DNA from: Caldilinea sp. CFX5
GTDB lineage: Bacteria > Chloroflexota > Anaerolineae > Caldilineales > Caldilineaceae
Assembly (NCBI GenBank): GCA_021405325.1
Contig: QWII01000001.1
Location: 248,001-312,000 of the forward strand
Direction: 5' to 3'
DNA: 64,000 nucleotides
Each line of letters starts with the position of its first letter. Positions within the stretch are counted from its first letter, which is position 1. Both the position numbers and the translations under genes were made by a program. A model generated the notes under the pieces. It saw only the letters and a program-made list of their open reading frames with translations, had not been told where the DNA came from and did no database searches. Positions 1 through 7,472 of this stretch are shown here, in pieces.

Positions 1-1241
1 ATGCTGATCGAACGCTTGTTGCGCCGGGCCGAGAGAATGGCCGCTTCGTTGATCAAGTTTTCCAGATCAGCGCCGACCATGCCTGGGGTTTGGGCGGCAA
101 TGGTTTCCAGATTGACATCCGGTCCAATCGGCTTGCCACGGGCGTGGACTTTAAGAATCTCTTCGCGGCCTTTGCGATCCGGCTTATCCACAATCACCTT
201 GCGGTCAAAGCGACCGGGGCGCAGCAGCGCCGGGTCGAGAATGTCCGGGCGGTTGGTGGCGGCGATGATGACAATGTTGGTATCGGTGTCAAAGCCATCC
301 ATCTCGACCAGGATCTGGTTGAGCGTCTGTTCCCGCTCATCGTTGCCGCCACCCATGCCGGCGCCACGGTGGCGACCGACAGCGTCGATTTCGTCCACAA
401 AGATGATACAGGGCGAATTCTTTTTGGCCTGTTCAAAGAGGTCACGCACCCGGCTGGCGCCAACACCCACAAACATTTCGACAAATTCAGAACCGGAGCT
501 GCTAAAGAAAGGAACGCCGGCTTCCCCGGCCACTGCTTTCGCCAGCAAGGTTTTACCGGTGCCGGGCGAGCCAACCATCAAGACGCCCTTAGGAATGCGG
601 GCGCCCAGTGCAGCAAACTTTTGTGGCTCCTTCAAAAATTCCACCACTTCGGCCAACTCTTGTTTGGCTTCATCAGAGCCGGCGACATCGTCAAAGGTGA
701 CGGTAGGGCGATCGGCGTTGTCCAGCTTGCGCGCCCGGCTGCGGCCAAATTGCATGGCGCGATTCTGGCCGCCACCACCCGCCTGCCGCATGATGAAAAT
801 AAAGAAGCCAAAGATCAAGATCATGGGCAACATCATGATCAACCAATTGAGAATGATGGCCGTATTGGGGGCGCTCTCAATCTCCAGGGGCACAGCTTCC
901 AGCTTGGCCTTATTCACACCAAAGGCGCTCAGCGTGACCAGCAGGCTTTCATTGCCCTCTTTCCGCGTGCGCACCGCCTTTTGATCATTTTTCAGATCGA
1001 CTATAACCGATTCACCCTGAACGGTGATCTTTTCTACCTTGTCGTCATTGATCAAGTCAGCCACCTCATTCAGGCCGACCATGTCGCCAACTTCGCTGGT
1101 GGTGTTAAAGAGAAAGCGCGAGCCAAAGAGCGCCAACACCACCAGGATAATCCAAAACCAGCCCCGGCTAAAAAAGTTACCGTTCTGGCCTTTATCATCG
1201 CCACCTTTGCGCTGTGGTTTAGGGTTTTTCTCAGATGCCAT
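1..1241 (-). CDS. ftsH: ATP-dependent zinc metalloprotease FtsH, N-terminal 413 residues (runs off the window)
   Basis: Membrane-anchored AAA+ protease that degrades misfolded membrane proteins and short-lived regulators. The start is ATG 1241, preceded by a weak GGAATG. Two hydrophobic segments (about residues 27-45 and 128-151) bracket an extracytoplasmic domain. The AAA+ module follows, with Walker A GSPGTGKT (the family normally has GPPGTGKT, so a Pro to Ser change), Walker [10 protein letters not shown] and the second region of homology [18 protein letters not shown]. The zinc-binding HEXXH peptidase domain would lie beyond base 1 and cannot be checked. It is the last gene of a minus-strand series after asd and the HAD-like gene, but a 117-bp gap with a long hairpin separates it from them, so it probably has its own promoter. 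Confidence 0.97.
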   Translation of the reverse strand, partial: MASEKNPKPQRKGGDDKGQNGNFFSRGWFWIILVVLALFGSRFLFNTTSEVGDMVGLNEVADLINDDKVEKITVQGESVIVDLKNDQKAVRTRKEGNESLLVTLSAFGVNKAKLEAVPLEIESAPNTAIILNWLIMMLPMILIFGFFIFIMRQAGGGGQNRAMQFGRSRARKLDNADRPTVTFDDVAGSDEAKQELAEVVEFLKEPQKFAALGARIPKGVLMVGSPGTGKTLLAKAVAGEAGVPFFSSSGSEFVEMFVGVGASRVRDLFEQAKKNSPCIIFVDEIDAVGRHRGAGMGGGNDEREQTLNQILVEMDGFDTDTNIVIIAATNRPDILDPALLRPGRFDRKVIVDKPDRKGREEILKVHARGKPIGPDVNLETIAAQTPGMVGADLENLINEAAILSARRNKRSIS

Positions 1242-1273
1242 GCAATCATTCCATTCTGTTAAGCACAAGTGTG

Positions 1274-1337
1274 TAATTGAATTACGAGTTACGAATTACG
1301 GGTTGCGAATGTAGTATCGTAACTCGTAATTCAATTA
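1274..1337. repeat. Intergenic hairpin repeat, 21-bp perfect arms
   Basis: Arms 1274-1294 and 1317-1337 are exact inverted repeats built from the phrase TAATTGAATTACGAGTTACG. A related phrase (ACGAATTACGAATTACG) recurs in the hairpin at 39325-39387. It lies between the stop of the HAD-like gene and the ftsH start, so it could act as a terminator, although no long T-run follows. Confidence 0.85.
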
Positions 1338-1357
1338 CCACACAACTTTCGCTAATC

Positions 1358-2572
1358 CTACCGCAACCCGCGCAACTTCTCTGCAATCGATATGCCGATT
1401 CGGTGGGTTTTCATGCGATGCAGGGGCTGGAACGCCGTCGCCAGTTGCCGGGTGGGGCAGGAGGCCTCATAGGGCTTGTCACTGAGACAGAGCAAAAGGG
1501 CGCCGCGGCTTTTTAGCCATTCACACAACTGGCAGATTTCTTCGGTCAACGTGATCTCTTCGGCCAGGATTTTGTCAATCGGTGCATCTTCGGCCATGTT
1601 GCCCATGCGGGCCACTGTGCTGCGAAATTCTTCGCGGCGGAACTGTTTGAAAGGGGTCGGGTCGCCAACATGGAGGGCAGCGCGCACGGCTTCATGCACC
1701 TGACGGAACGCTTCCGTGACACTATTGCGACTCATCAGCCGGGAATCAACCCAGCGCACAAATTGTTCAAAGTTGTCAAGGCTCTTGCTGTCGATCTCGC
1801 TTAACAACTCATCAAAGGTGATCAGCCCGGTGTTGAGAACGAGGCAGATATAGGCCAGATAGTCCTGATTGTCGGCGGTCAACCCATGATAGCGGGCGCG
1901 GTTGAGGGCGCTATATTGTTGTTCAAATTCGGTGCGATGAAAATCTTCGCCCAAGACCGCATCCATGGTGTGGAAGATGCCTTCCAGGCGCGCCCGGTCG
2001 ATGATCGAATCGTTGCGGCCTTTGGCGCCCAGGATGGTCTTGTCAATATCGACCAGCAGCAAGGTGCGCTGATCCAGGGCAAAGCCTTGCGCCGCCACCG
2101 TTTGCACCCAATCGCCCAGCGCCGACCAACGGTTGGCATTGGTCAGTTTCGTGGCTTCATCAACTTCCGTAGTCGGCGGCTGTTCCAGGCGGTCGGCGCC
2201 GATAAAGCAGGCGCCCTTCCAGCCACTTAGCTTGACCAGGTTGTGATAAGCTTGTCCATCATTCAGGAGCGTATCACCCAGAAAGAGAACTTCGCGCAGC
2301 GTCGCCGGCGCCTTGCGTAAGCGTTGCGCTTCCTCAGCAAACCAGAGAGCGGCTTTGGCATAGTCCGGTTCAAATTTGCGAGGGATCAAATCACTGGTCA
2401 GCCCCATGCGATAGGCGGCGGCCTTCAAGCCGGGCAACTTTTTCTCCAGCGGTTCCAGGTTGCGATAGATCACCATATCGCCGAAGAAATCAGCCAGCGC
2501 CGCGCGGCCAAAGTTTTGTAACTTCGTCTGCGGTTCAGCCTCGATACGCATAGCTGTGGTCAATACACTCAT
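1358..2572 (-). CDS. HAD-superfamily-like protein of unknown function
   Basis: 404 residues. ATG 2572 is preceded by AAGGAG eight bases upstream. The middle carries a HAD-type motif I (LLVDIDKTIL, with the DxDxT signature) near residue 175, and a C-terminal segment LLCLSDKPYEAS resembles HAD motif II with its conserved Ser. The N-terminal half (LREVLFLGDTLLNDGQAYHN) looks like a second alpha/beta unit. I do not recognise the substrate. It lies downstream of lysC, hom and asd on the same strand, 84 bp after asd, so a phosphatase role linked to amino-acid metabolism is possible but only inferred from position. No signal peptide or membrane segment is visible. Confidence 0.8.
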   Translation of the reverse strand: MSVLTTAMRIEAEPQTKLQNFGRAALADFFGDMVIYRNLEPLEKKLPGLKAAAYRMGLTSDLIPRKFEPDYAKAALWFAEEAQRLRKAPATLREVLFLGDTLLNDGQAYHNLVKLSGWKGACFIGADRLEQPPTTEVDEATKLTNANRWSALGDWVQTVAAQGFALDQRTLLLVDIDKTILGAKGRNDSIIDRARLEGIFHTMDAVLGEDFHRTEFEQQYSALNRARYHGLTADNQDYLAYICLVLNTGLITFDELLSEIDSKSLDNFEQFVRWVDSRLMSRNSVTEAFRQVHEAVRAALHVGDPTPFKQFRREEFRSTVARMGNMAEDAPIDKILAEEITLTEEICQLCEWLKSRGALLLCLSDKPYEASCPTRQLATAFQPLHRMKTHRIGISIAEKLRGLR

Positions 2573-2605
2573 CTGGTTTTCTCCTTGTACAAGGATGAAG
2601 GGTGG

Positions 2606-2654
2606 AGGATGAAGGATGAAGTAATACGTTGATGCTTACTTCATCCTTCATCCT
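2606..2654. repeat. Intergenic hairpin repeat, 19-bp arms
   Basis: Arms 2606-2624 and 2636-2654 are exact inverted repeats made of the phrase GGATGAAGGATGAAG; further direct copies of TCCTACTTCATCCT follow to about 2677. It fills the asd to HAD-gene spacer. Confidence 0.85.
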
Positions 2655-2656
2655 TC

Positions 2657-3760
2657 CTACTTCATCCTTCCTACTTCACGTACTGCCGCCATGCGTTCTT
2701 GCCCCAGATAGCCTTGGGCCACGAGCAATTCAGCGTTGAGTAGACTGCCGCCGGCGGCGCCGCGAATGGTGTTGTGTCCCAACACCAGAAACTTGTAATC
2801 AAAGATCGGGTCGGGGCGCAAGCGCCCAACGACCGTGGTCATGCCCGGCACATTGCCGATCAAGCGATCCAGGCGCGGCTGCGGGCGATCCTGGCGGTCA
2901 TCATAGAAGACCGGCGGCTGCGGCGCACTGGGCAAGTTCAACTGTTGCGGCAACGGCGCATACTGTTGCCACGCCTCTAGAATATCACCAGCCGTTGGTT
3001 TCTCGCCAAATTCCACACTCACTGCTTCCAAGTGTCCATTACGCACCGGCACCCGATTGCAATGGGCGCTGATCAAAATGTCAGCATATTGTACACCGTT
3101 TCCCGTGAAAGTCCCAAGTAACTTCTGTGGTTCTTTCTGTTCCATCTTCTCTTCTTCACCGCCGATGTAGGGGACAATGTTGTCCAGAATGTCCATGCTG
3201 CTGACGCCCGGATAGCCGGCGCCGCTCACCGCCTGCATGGTGACGACAAAGATACGCTTAACGCCAAAGGCGGTGTGAAGCGGATGGAGCGCGCTGACGA
3301 GGTGGGTGGTGCTACAGTTGGGATTGGTGATGATAAAGCCGGGCCAGCCACGGCGCTGCTTCTGGATTTCAATCAAGCCCATGTGCTCGGGGTTGACTTC
3401 CGGGATCAAGAGGGGCACATCAGGGTCATAGCGGTGATTGCGCGAGTTGCTGCACACAATGTAGCCGGCGGCGGCAAAGTCCTGTTCAATCGGGCCGGCC
3501 ACTTCGTTGGGCAAACCGCCAAAGACAATCTCACAATCGACATCGGGCGTACAGGGTTGCAACACCCAGTCGCGCAGGTGGAGCGGCATATCGCCGCGCA
3601 AATTCCAGCGACAGGCATCGGCATAGCGCTTGCCCTCGCTCCGTTCGGAAGCGCAGAGCGCCGTCAATTCAAACCAGGGGTGCCCCTGCAACATCTGCAC
3701 AAAGCGTTGCCCCACGGCGCCCGTCGCGCCCAATACCCCGACTTTAATCTTCTTTTGCAT
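2657..3760 (-). CDS. asd: Aspartate-semialdehyde dehydrogenase
   Basis: Reduces aspartyl phosphate to aspartate semialdehyde with NADPH, the second step of the aspartate pathway (Lys, Met, Thr, diaminopimelate). 367 residues, matching the archaeal/fungal-type subfamily. The N-terminal nucleotide-binding loop is GATGAVGQRF, the catalytic Cys sits in NPNCST, and the substrate-side His/Arg motif is SAHCNRVPVRNGH. ATG 3760 follows GGAG with good spacing. It is third in the order lysC-hom-asd, so one pathway segment is encoded consecutively, although each gene is separated by 80-430 bp containing a hairpin repeat. Fusion or truncation is not seen. Confidence 0.97.
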   Translation of the reverse strand: MQKKIKVGVLGATGAVGQRFVQMLQGHPWFELTALCASERSEGKRYADACRWNLRGDMPLHLRDWVLQPCTPDVDCEIVFGGLPNEVAGPIEQDFAAAGYIVCSNSRNHRYDPDVPLLIPEVNPEHMGLIEIQKQRRGWPGFIITNPNCSTTHLVSALHPLHTAFGVKRIFVVTMQAVSGAGYPGVSSMDILDNIVPYIGGEEEKMEQKEPQKLLGTFTGNGVQYADILISAHCNRVPVRNGHLEAVSVEFGEKPTAGDILEAWQQYAPLPQQLNLPSAPQPPVFYDDRQDRPQPRLDRLIGNVPGMTTVVGRLRPDPIFDYKFLVLGHNTIRGAAGGSLLNAELLVAQGYLGQERMAAVREVGRMK

Positions 3761-3785
3761 ACTATCTTCTCCAGTTTATAGGAAG

Positions 3786-3870
3786 GGACAGGAGACACGA
3801 GCTACGAGACACGAGATGCGTCACTTCAGCATTCTCGTGTCTCCTGCCTCTTGTCTCCTGTCTCCTGTCT
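3786..3870. repeat. Intergenic imperfect hairpin built of GAGACACGAG phrases
   Basis: The left part repeats ACGAGACACGAG-type phrases and the right part the complementary CTCGTGTCTCCTG phrases; the perfect core is 3807-3816 with 3833-3842. It occupies the spacer between hom and asd. Confidence 0.7.
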
Positions 3871-3871
3871 T

Positions 3872-4987
3872 TTAATTTGTATAAGCCAACTCAACAATAT
3901 CACTCAAAACTCCTGCCGCCGTCGCATCGACGCCGGCGCCGCGTCCTTGGACGACCAAAGGATTGGGCGAGTACCACTTGGTGTGAAACTCGACCAGATT
4001 GTCGGTGCCGCTCAAACGCCCAAGGGGGCTGTTGACATCGACAACCACGGGGCCGACCGTGCAACGACCATCAGCAATGGTGGCAGCGTAGCGCAGCACC
4101 TTGCCGTCGGCTTTGGCGGCTTGTACGCGGGCGCTGAAATCGGCATCCAACGACGGCAAGGCGTCCATAAATTCAGCGACCGAGAGGCTGCTCATGTTGG
4201 CCGGGTAGAGACCCGTCACCTGGACATCGTGCATGTCCAGGCGCCAACCGCTGCCACGGGCCAGGATCAGCGCTTTACGCGCCACATCGACGCCACCCAG
4301 ATCATCACGCGGGTCGGGTTCGGTGTAGCCGAGTTTGTGGGCTTCGCGCACGATTTCGCTAAAGGGGCGCTCAGCTTGCAGACCGGTCATGACATAGCCC
4401 AACGTGCCGGAAAAGGTGCCGGCAATGCGCGTGACCGGGTCGCCGCTGGCGACTAGCCGATTGAGGGTGACGATGACCGGCAGCCCGGCACCCACGGTGG
4501 TTTCCCAGCGGGTGCGCGCCAGATTGCGCATCGCACCGCTGGCGTTACTGGTGGCGCCGGCATTGACCAGCCGGTCGTACACCTCCTGTTCAACGGTCAG
4601 CGGCTTTTTATTCGCCATGACGACGCGATAGCCGTTTGCTAATGACAGCAGTAAGGCCGGCACCGTGTCAACGCTGGCGGTACAATCAACAATCACCGCG
4701 TCGGCGCGACCGGCAATATCGACAATGGCCGCCGGGTCATGTTGTTGACCGCCCAGCGCATGGTTGGCAAATTTGCGCCCCTGCGCCTTGTAGGCGAGCA
4801 ACTCCTGTAATTGGGCGTCACTCAAGCCCGCATCTTCCACAACGGCGCCGTCACTGTCGCAGAGCGCGTGAAATTGTAAGCGGAGGCCATAAGTTTCGGC
4901 ATGGAACTGGCGTAGTTCCACAATCTGGCGCACCAGGGCACGACCAACGCCGCCGACGCCAAAAAGAATAACTGGTACTGATCGCAT
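3872..4987 (-). CDS. hom: Homoserine dehydrogenase (short form without ACT domain)
   Basis: NAD(P)H-dependent reduction of aspartate semialdehyde to homoserine, the branch step to Thr and Met. 371 residues from ATG 4987. I prefer this start to one 21 codons upstream because MRSVPVILFGVGGVGRALV begins exactly at the Rossmann strand. Diagnostic segments are the GVGGVG loop, GTFSGTLGYVMTGLQ, and the catalytic region EPDPRDDLGGVDVARKAL. The protein ends in AYTN shortly after the catalytic domain, so there is no C-terminal ACT domain; feedback control by Thr may therefore rest on lysC regulation. A good extended -10 (5145-5150) lies 158 bp upstream, suggesting transcription independent of lysC. 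Confidence 0.95.
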   Translation of the reverse strand: MRSVPVILFGVGGVGRALVRQIVELRQFHAETYGLRLQFHALCDSDGAVVEDAGLSDAQLQELLAYKAQGRKFANHALGGQQHDPAAIVDIAGRADAVIVDCTASVDTVPALLLSLANGYRVVMANKKPLTVEQEVYDRLVNAGATSNASGAMRNLARTRWETTVGAGLPVIVTLNRLVASGDPVTRIAGTFSGTLGYVMTGLQAERPFSEIVREAHKLGYTEPDPRDDLGGVDVARKALILARGSGWRLDMHDVQVTGLYPANMSSLSVAEFMDALPSLDADFSARVQAAKADGKVLRYAATIADGRCTVGPVVVDVNSPLGRLSGTDNLVEFHTKWYSPNPLVVQGRGAGVDATAAGVLSDIVELAYTN

Positions 4988-5144
4988 GTGTTTCACTCGC
5001 AAAAATTTGGTACAGCACCCTACTCGTGACAGGTGATCTGCCTGCCCCAAGCCGGCAACTGTATCGGTTTGGTTTGTTACCAGAAAACGGCGCTACAGCC
5101 CGCTAGGCAATTCATCGCCACCCACCTTTTGCTGCCGGGTTTCG

Positions 5145-5150
5145 ATTATA
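5145..5150 (-). promoter_or_regulatory. Extended -10 element of a probable hom promoter
   Basis: On the minus strand the sequence reads TGGTATAAT, a perfect TATAAT with a TGn extension. No convincing -35 is seen, as is usual for extended -10 promoters. Transcription would start near 5138. Confidence 0.55.
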
Positions 5151-5301
5151 CCACAGCGCCATTTGAAATTCATCATTCAGACCATTGCCTGACGCAAATT
5201 CGGCGTATAGCATTAGTAGTTGGTTGGCTAGTTGGTTGGTTGGGAGTGTAAGGTAATAACGAACGAACCAACCAACGTAACTACTAACCCCCGCCTACCC
5301 T

Positions 5302-5344
5302 CCCCCTGCTAAGGGGAGGGACAGTTCCTCCCCTTAGCAGGGGG
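5302..5344. repeat. GC-rich hairpin of the CTCCCC/GGGGAG family
   Basis: Exact 18-bp arms 5302-5319 and 5327-5344. Relatives with the phrase CCTCCCCTTATCAGGGG lie at about 30240-30285 and 33511-33601, all intergenic. Confidence 0.8.
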
Positions 5345-5413
5345 ACGCGCCTAAAAGCGGGAACCCTCAGGGTGCGCCACTGGGCGCGGAGGGGGTGGCT
5401 TGGTAGTTACTAA

Positions 5414-6868
5414 CTAACCAACTACCCTCCCCGCCCGCTCGGCGCTCGGCTTGTCCAGTTCAAAGAGAGCGTGGATGGGGCGCACGGCGCGATTGGCGTC
5501 GGCGTCATCGACCACCAGGCTGACATTGGCCTCGCTGGAGCCTTGGGCAATGGCAATGACATTGATCTGTTGATCGCCCACGGCTTTGAAGATGCCGGCG
5601 GCCAGCCCCGGCGTCCCTCGCATGGCGCTGCCGACGACGGCGACAATCACAATCTTGCCGTGACCGGAGATGTCGTCGATAAAGCCCCGTTCGAGTTCGG
5701 CCTTGAAGTCTTCGCGTAAGGCATCAGTGACCGTGGCGGCGGAGCCTTGCGGCACGACAAAGCAGATGCTCTGTTCGCTGCTGCTCTGGCTAATCATCAA
5801 AACATTGGCGCCGACGCGGGCGACGCTGCCAAAGGTGCGGGCGGCGATCCCCGGTACGCCGATCATGCCGCGACCGGCGACGGTGATCAGGTTGAGATCC
5901 CGAATGGCGGTGACGGCTTTGACCGTACCGGCGATGGCCTGGTCGGCCTTTTCGACGATGCGGGTGCCGGGGTGGCTCGGCTCAAAGGTGTTCAACACAC
6001 GCACGGGAATGCGCTTGGCAATCGCCGGCTTGACCGTCTTGGGGTGGACAACTTTGGCGCCGTAGTAGGCCAGTTCGGCCATCTCTTCGTAGCTCAACTG
6101 GTGCAGGCTGCGCGCATTGGGGACGACGCGTGGGTCGGCCGTCAAGACGCCGTTGACATCAGTCCAAATCTCAATCTCATCAGCATCCAGCACGGCGCCG
6201 ATGATGGCACCTGAATAGTCGGAACCGCCGCGGCCCAAGGTGGTCGGCACGCCATTGACCGTGGCGCCGACAAAGCCGGTGATCACCGGCACAATCCCTT
6301 TTTCGACCAGCGGCAACAGACGGGCGCGACAGCGTTCCTCGGTCAACTCCATCAACGGTTCAGCGCCGCCAAAGACCGCATCGGTGACGACGATCTCGGT
6401 GGCATCCACATACTCGGCTGGTGTACCGCTGGCGCGCAATACGGCGGCCAGAATCGGCGCGCTCAGCCGTTCACCCAAGCCGCTCACCACATCCAGCCCG
6501 CGGTCGGTCAATTCACCCAGGATGGCAATGCTGCTGCACAGACGATCAAAGTCACGGAGGCGGGCTGCGCTCAATTCGGCGAGGGCAGATCGTTCCTCGG
6601 CGCCGGCCACAAAATGGTCAATCACAGCGCGATGCTTGGCTTGTAACGATTCGGCGGTGGCGTGATGGTTGCGTTCGTCGCCGGCAGCGGCTTGGGTGGC
6701 GGCGGCAATGAGGAGATTGGTGACGCCGCTCATGGCGCTGGTGACAACAACAACACCGGGGCGAGCAGTTTTAGCTTGGGCGGCCACCTTGTCCGCAACG
6801 ATGGCCGCCACCTGTCTGAAGGCGTCGATGCTGCCGACGGAGGTTCCGCCAAATTTCATAACAATCAT
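5414..6868 (-). CDS. lysC: Aspartate kinase
   Basis: Phosphorylates aspartate with ATP, the committed first step toward Lys, Met and Thr. 484 residues from ATG 6868, chosen because AAAGGAG lies ten bases upstream and the kinase motif KFGGTSVG follows at once; an upstream in-frame start would run back into the leader hairpin. The amino-acid-kinase domain shows TSAMSGVTN, the substrate loop GRGGSDYSGA and EIWTDVNGVLTADPR. Two C-terminal ACT repeats follow (ITVAGRGMIGVPGIAARTF and IVAVVGSAMRGTPGLAAGI), consistent with allosteric feedback. Transcription appears governed by a 5-prime leader with a SAM-I riboswitch and a Thr leader-peptide attenuator. Confidence 0.97.
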   Translation of the reverse strand: MIVMKFGGTSVGSIDAFRQVAAIVADKVAAQAKTARPGVVVVTSAMSGVTNLLIAAATQAAAGDERNHHATAESLQAKHRAVIDHFVAGAEERSALAELSAARLRDFDRLCSSIAILGELTDRGLDVVSGLGERLSAPILAAVLRASGTPAEYVDATEIVVTDAVFGGAEPLMELTEERCRARLLPLVEKGIVPVITGFVGATVNGVPTTLGRGGSDYSGAIIGAVLDADEIEIWTDVNGVLTADPRVVPNARSLHQLSYEEMAELAYYGAKVVHPKTVKPAIAKRIPVRVLNTFEPSHPGTRIVEKADQAIAGTVKAVTAIRDLNLITVAGRGMIGVPGIAARTFGSVARVGANVLMISQSSSEQSICFVVPQGSAATVTDALREDFKAELERGFIDDISGHGKIVIVAVVGSAMRGTPGLAAGIFKAVGDQQINVIAIAQGSSEANVSLVVDDADANRAVRPIHALFELDKPSAERAGRVVG

Positions 6869-6898
6869 GGATGCTTTGCTCCTTTGAAAAATGTTGGT

Positions 6899-6955
6899 TG
6901 GTTCTGGTACGCTCGTTGGTTTCGACAGGCTCAACCAACGAGCGTACCAGAACCA
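6899..6955. repeat. Hairpin repeat inside the lysC leader, 23-bp arms
   Basis: Arms 6899-6921 and 6933-6955 are exact inverted repeats with an 11-base loop TCGACAGGCTC. It sits between the attenuator terminator and the lysC ribosome-binding site, so it is transcribed in the lysC mRNA. The sequence type (CTCGTTGGTT ... AACCAACGAG) looks like a dispersed repeat rather than part of the attenuator. Confidence 0.85.
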
Positions 6956-6961
6956 TTTTTG

Positions 6962-7004
6962 AGAAATAAAAAACCCCGCTCATCGTCTGGCGATGAGCGG
7001 GGTT
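6962..7004 (-). terminator. Intrinsic terminator of the lysC leader attenuator
   Basis: On the minus strand a perfect 14-bp GC-rich stem (AACCCCGCTCATCG, five-base loop, and its complement) is followed at once by TTTTTTATTT. It lies 26 bp after the leader-peptide stop and 94 bp before lysC. The 5-prime arm segment CTCATCGCC is exactly complementary to leader bases 7075-7067, giving a competing antiterminator. Confidence 0.88.
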
Positions 7005-7029
7005 GGTTACCCGAACCGGCGGTTGTGAT

Positions 7030-7140
7030 TTACTCACTTGGAGACAAACGACTCACAGACCGCGCTCTCATCGCCCAGCATCGAGTAGTAGTCGTCGTCC
7101 CAGTCATCATCACAATGAAATAGATCGCTTGTTGTTTCAT
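7030..7140 (-). CDS. Threonine-rich leader peptide of lysC (36 residues)
   Basis: ATG 7140 to TAA 7030 encodes MKQQAIYFIVMMTG, then five consecutive Thr, then RCWAM and a basic tail ending SPSE. Six of seven residues at positions 13-19 are Thr, preceded by Ile, Val and two Met, the layout expected of a ribosome-stalling leader such as E. coli thrL. The bases just after the Thr run (7075-7067) pair with the terminator 5-prime arm. The ribosome-binding site is weak (GGGTG about 16 bases upstream, next to the riboswitch P1 strand). Expression is not proven by sequence alone. Confidence 0.75.
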   Translation of the reverse strand: MKQQAIYFIVMMTGTTTTTRCWAMRARSVSRLSPSE

Positions 7141-7155
7141 ACGATGGCTGTTTTT

Positions 7156-7268
7156 CACCCTATCTACAAGATGCTATCGGCATTGGCACCGTAGTTTACA
7201 GAAATCGCTTCTGCGCACTGGTTGCCGCGGCATCAATGGGCCGTTCCCTCCGCCGCTCTGGATAAGAG
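7156..7268 (-). ncRNA. SAM-I (S-box) riboswitch
   Basis: The minus strand carries the S-box core in order: P1 strand CTTATC, AGAGCGGCGGAGGGA, GGCCCATTGATGCC, GGCAACC, a P3 hairpin, GGTGCCAATGCC (P4 side) and the closing P1 strand GATAGGG. P2 can form GCGGC with GCCGC. These are the conserved elements of the SAM-I family, which binds S-adenosylmethionine. No intrinsic terminator lies between it and the leader peptide 16 bp downstream, so its output is probably exerted on leader-peptide translation or on the downstream attenuator. Confidence 0.92.
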
Positions 7269-7285
7269 TTTATTATTAGTTGAGA

Positions 7286-7315
7286 AGTGTAGCAGGAGAG
7301 TAGGGAATTTGTCAA
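7286..7315 (-). promoter_or_regulatory. Sigma-70-type promoter of the lysC leader
   Basis: On the minus strand TTGACA (7315-7310), an 18-bp spacer and TACACT (7291-7286). A start near 7279 would place the whole SAM-I aptamer at the 5-prime end of the transcript, which supports the assignment. Confidence 0.75.
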
Positions 7316-7472
7316 AAATGAGGGGAGTTGGCGACGAAAGATCGCGGGGAAGCGGTGTAAGTTCGCTGACTACAAAATTATTATAGAATTAACTTTTTTG
7401 TTATACTTATTTTCGTAGTATAGTCGAAAGGTAATCCCGACCGCAGTAGCAGTTCCATGAGGAGTATAACCC

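Larger units (their letters stand above)
4988..5413. other. lysC-hom spacer: hom leader plus repeat elements
   Basis: 426 bp without a gene. The hom-proximal 160 bp are an untranslated leader downstream of the -10 at 5145-5150; I recognise no riboswitch class in it. The rest is repeat DNA: an imperfect GTTGGTTGG hairpin (5213-5287) and a GC-rich hairpin (5302-5344) embedded in CTCCCC-rich sequence. Confidence 0.7.

Noticed and set aside
90..1262. Long plus-strand frame of 390 codons
   Set aside because: It lies antisense to ftsH, whose motifs and length are unmistakable; the plus-strand translation has no recognisable domain and a composition typical of a shadow frame.
4988..5150. Riboswitch in the hom leader
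   Set aside because: The leader has short pairings but no conserved core of a known class; only the -10 element is supportable.
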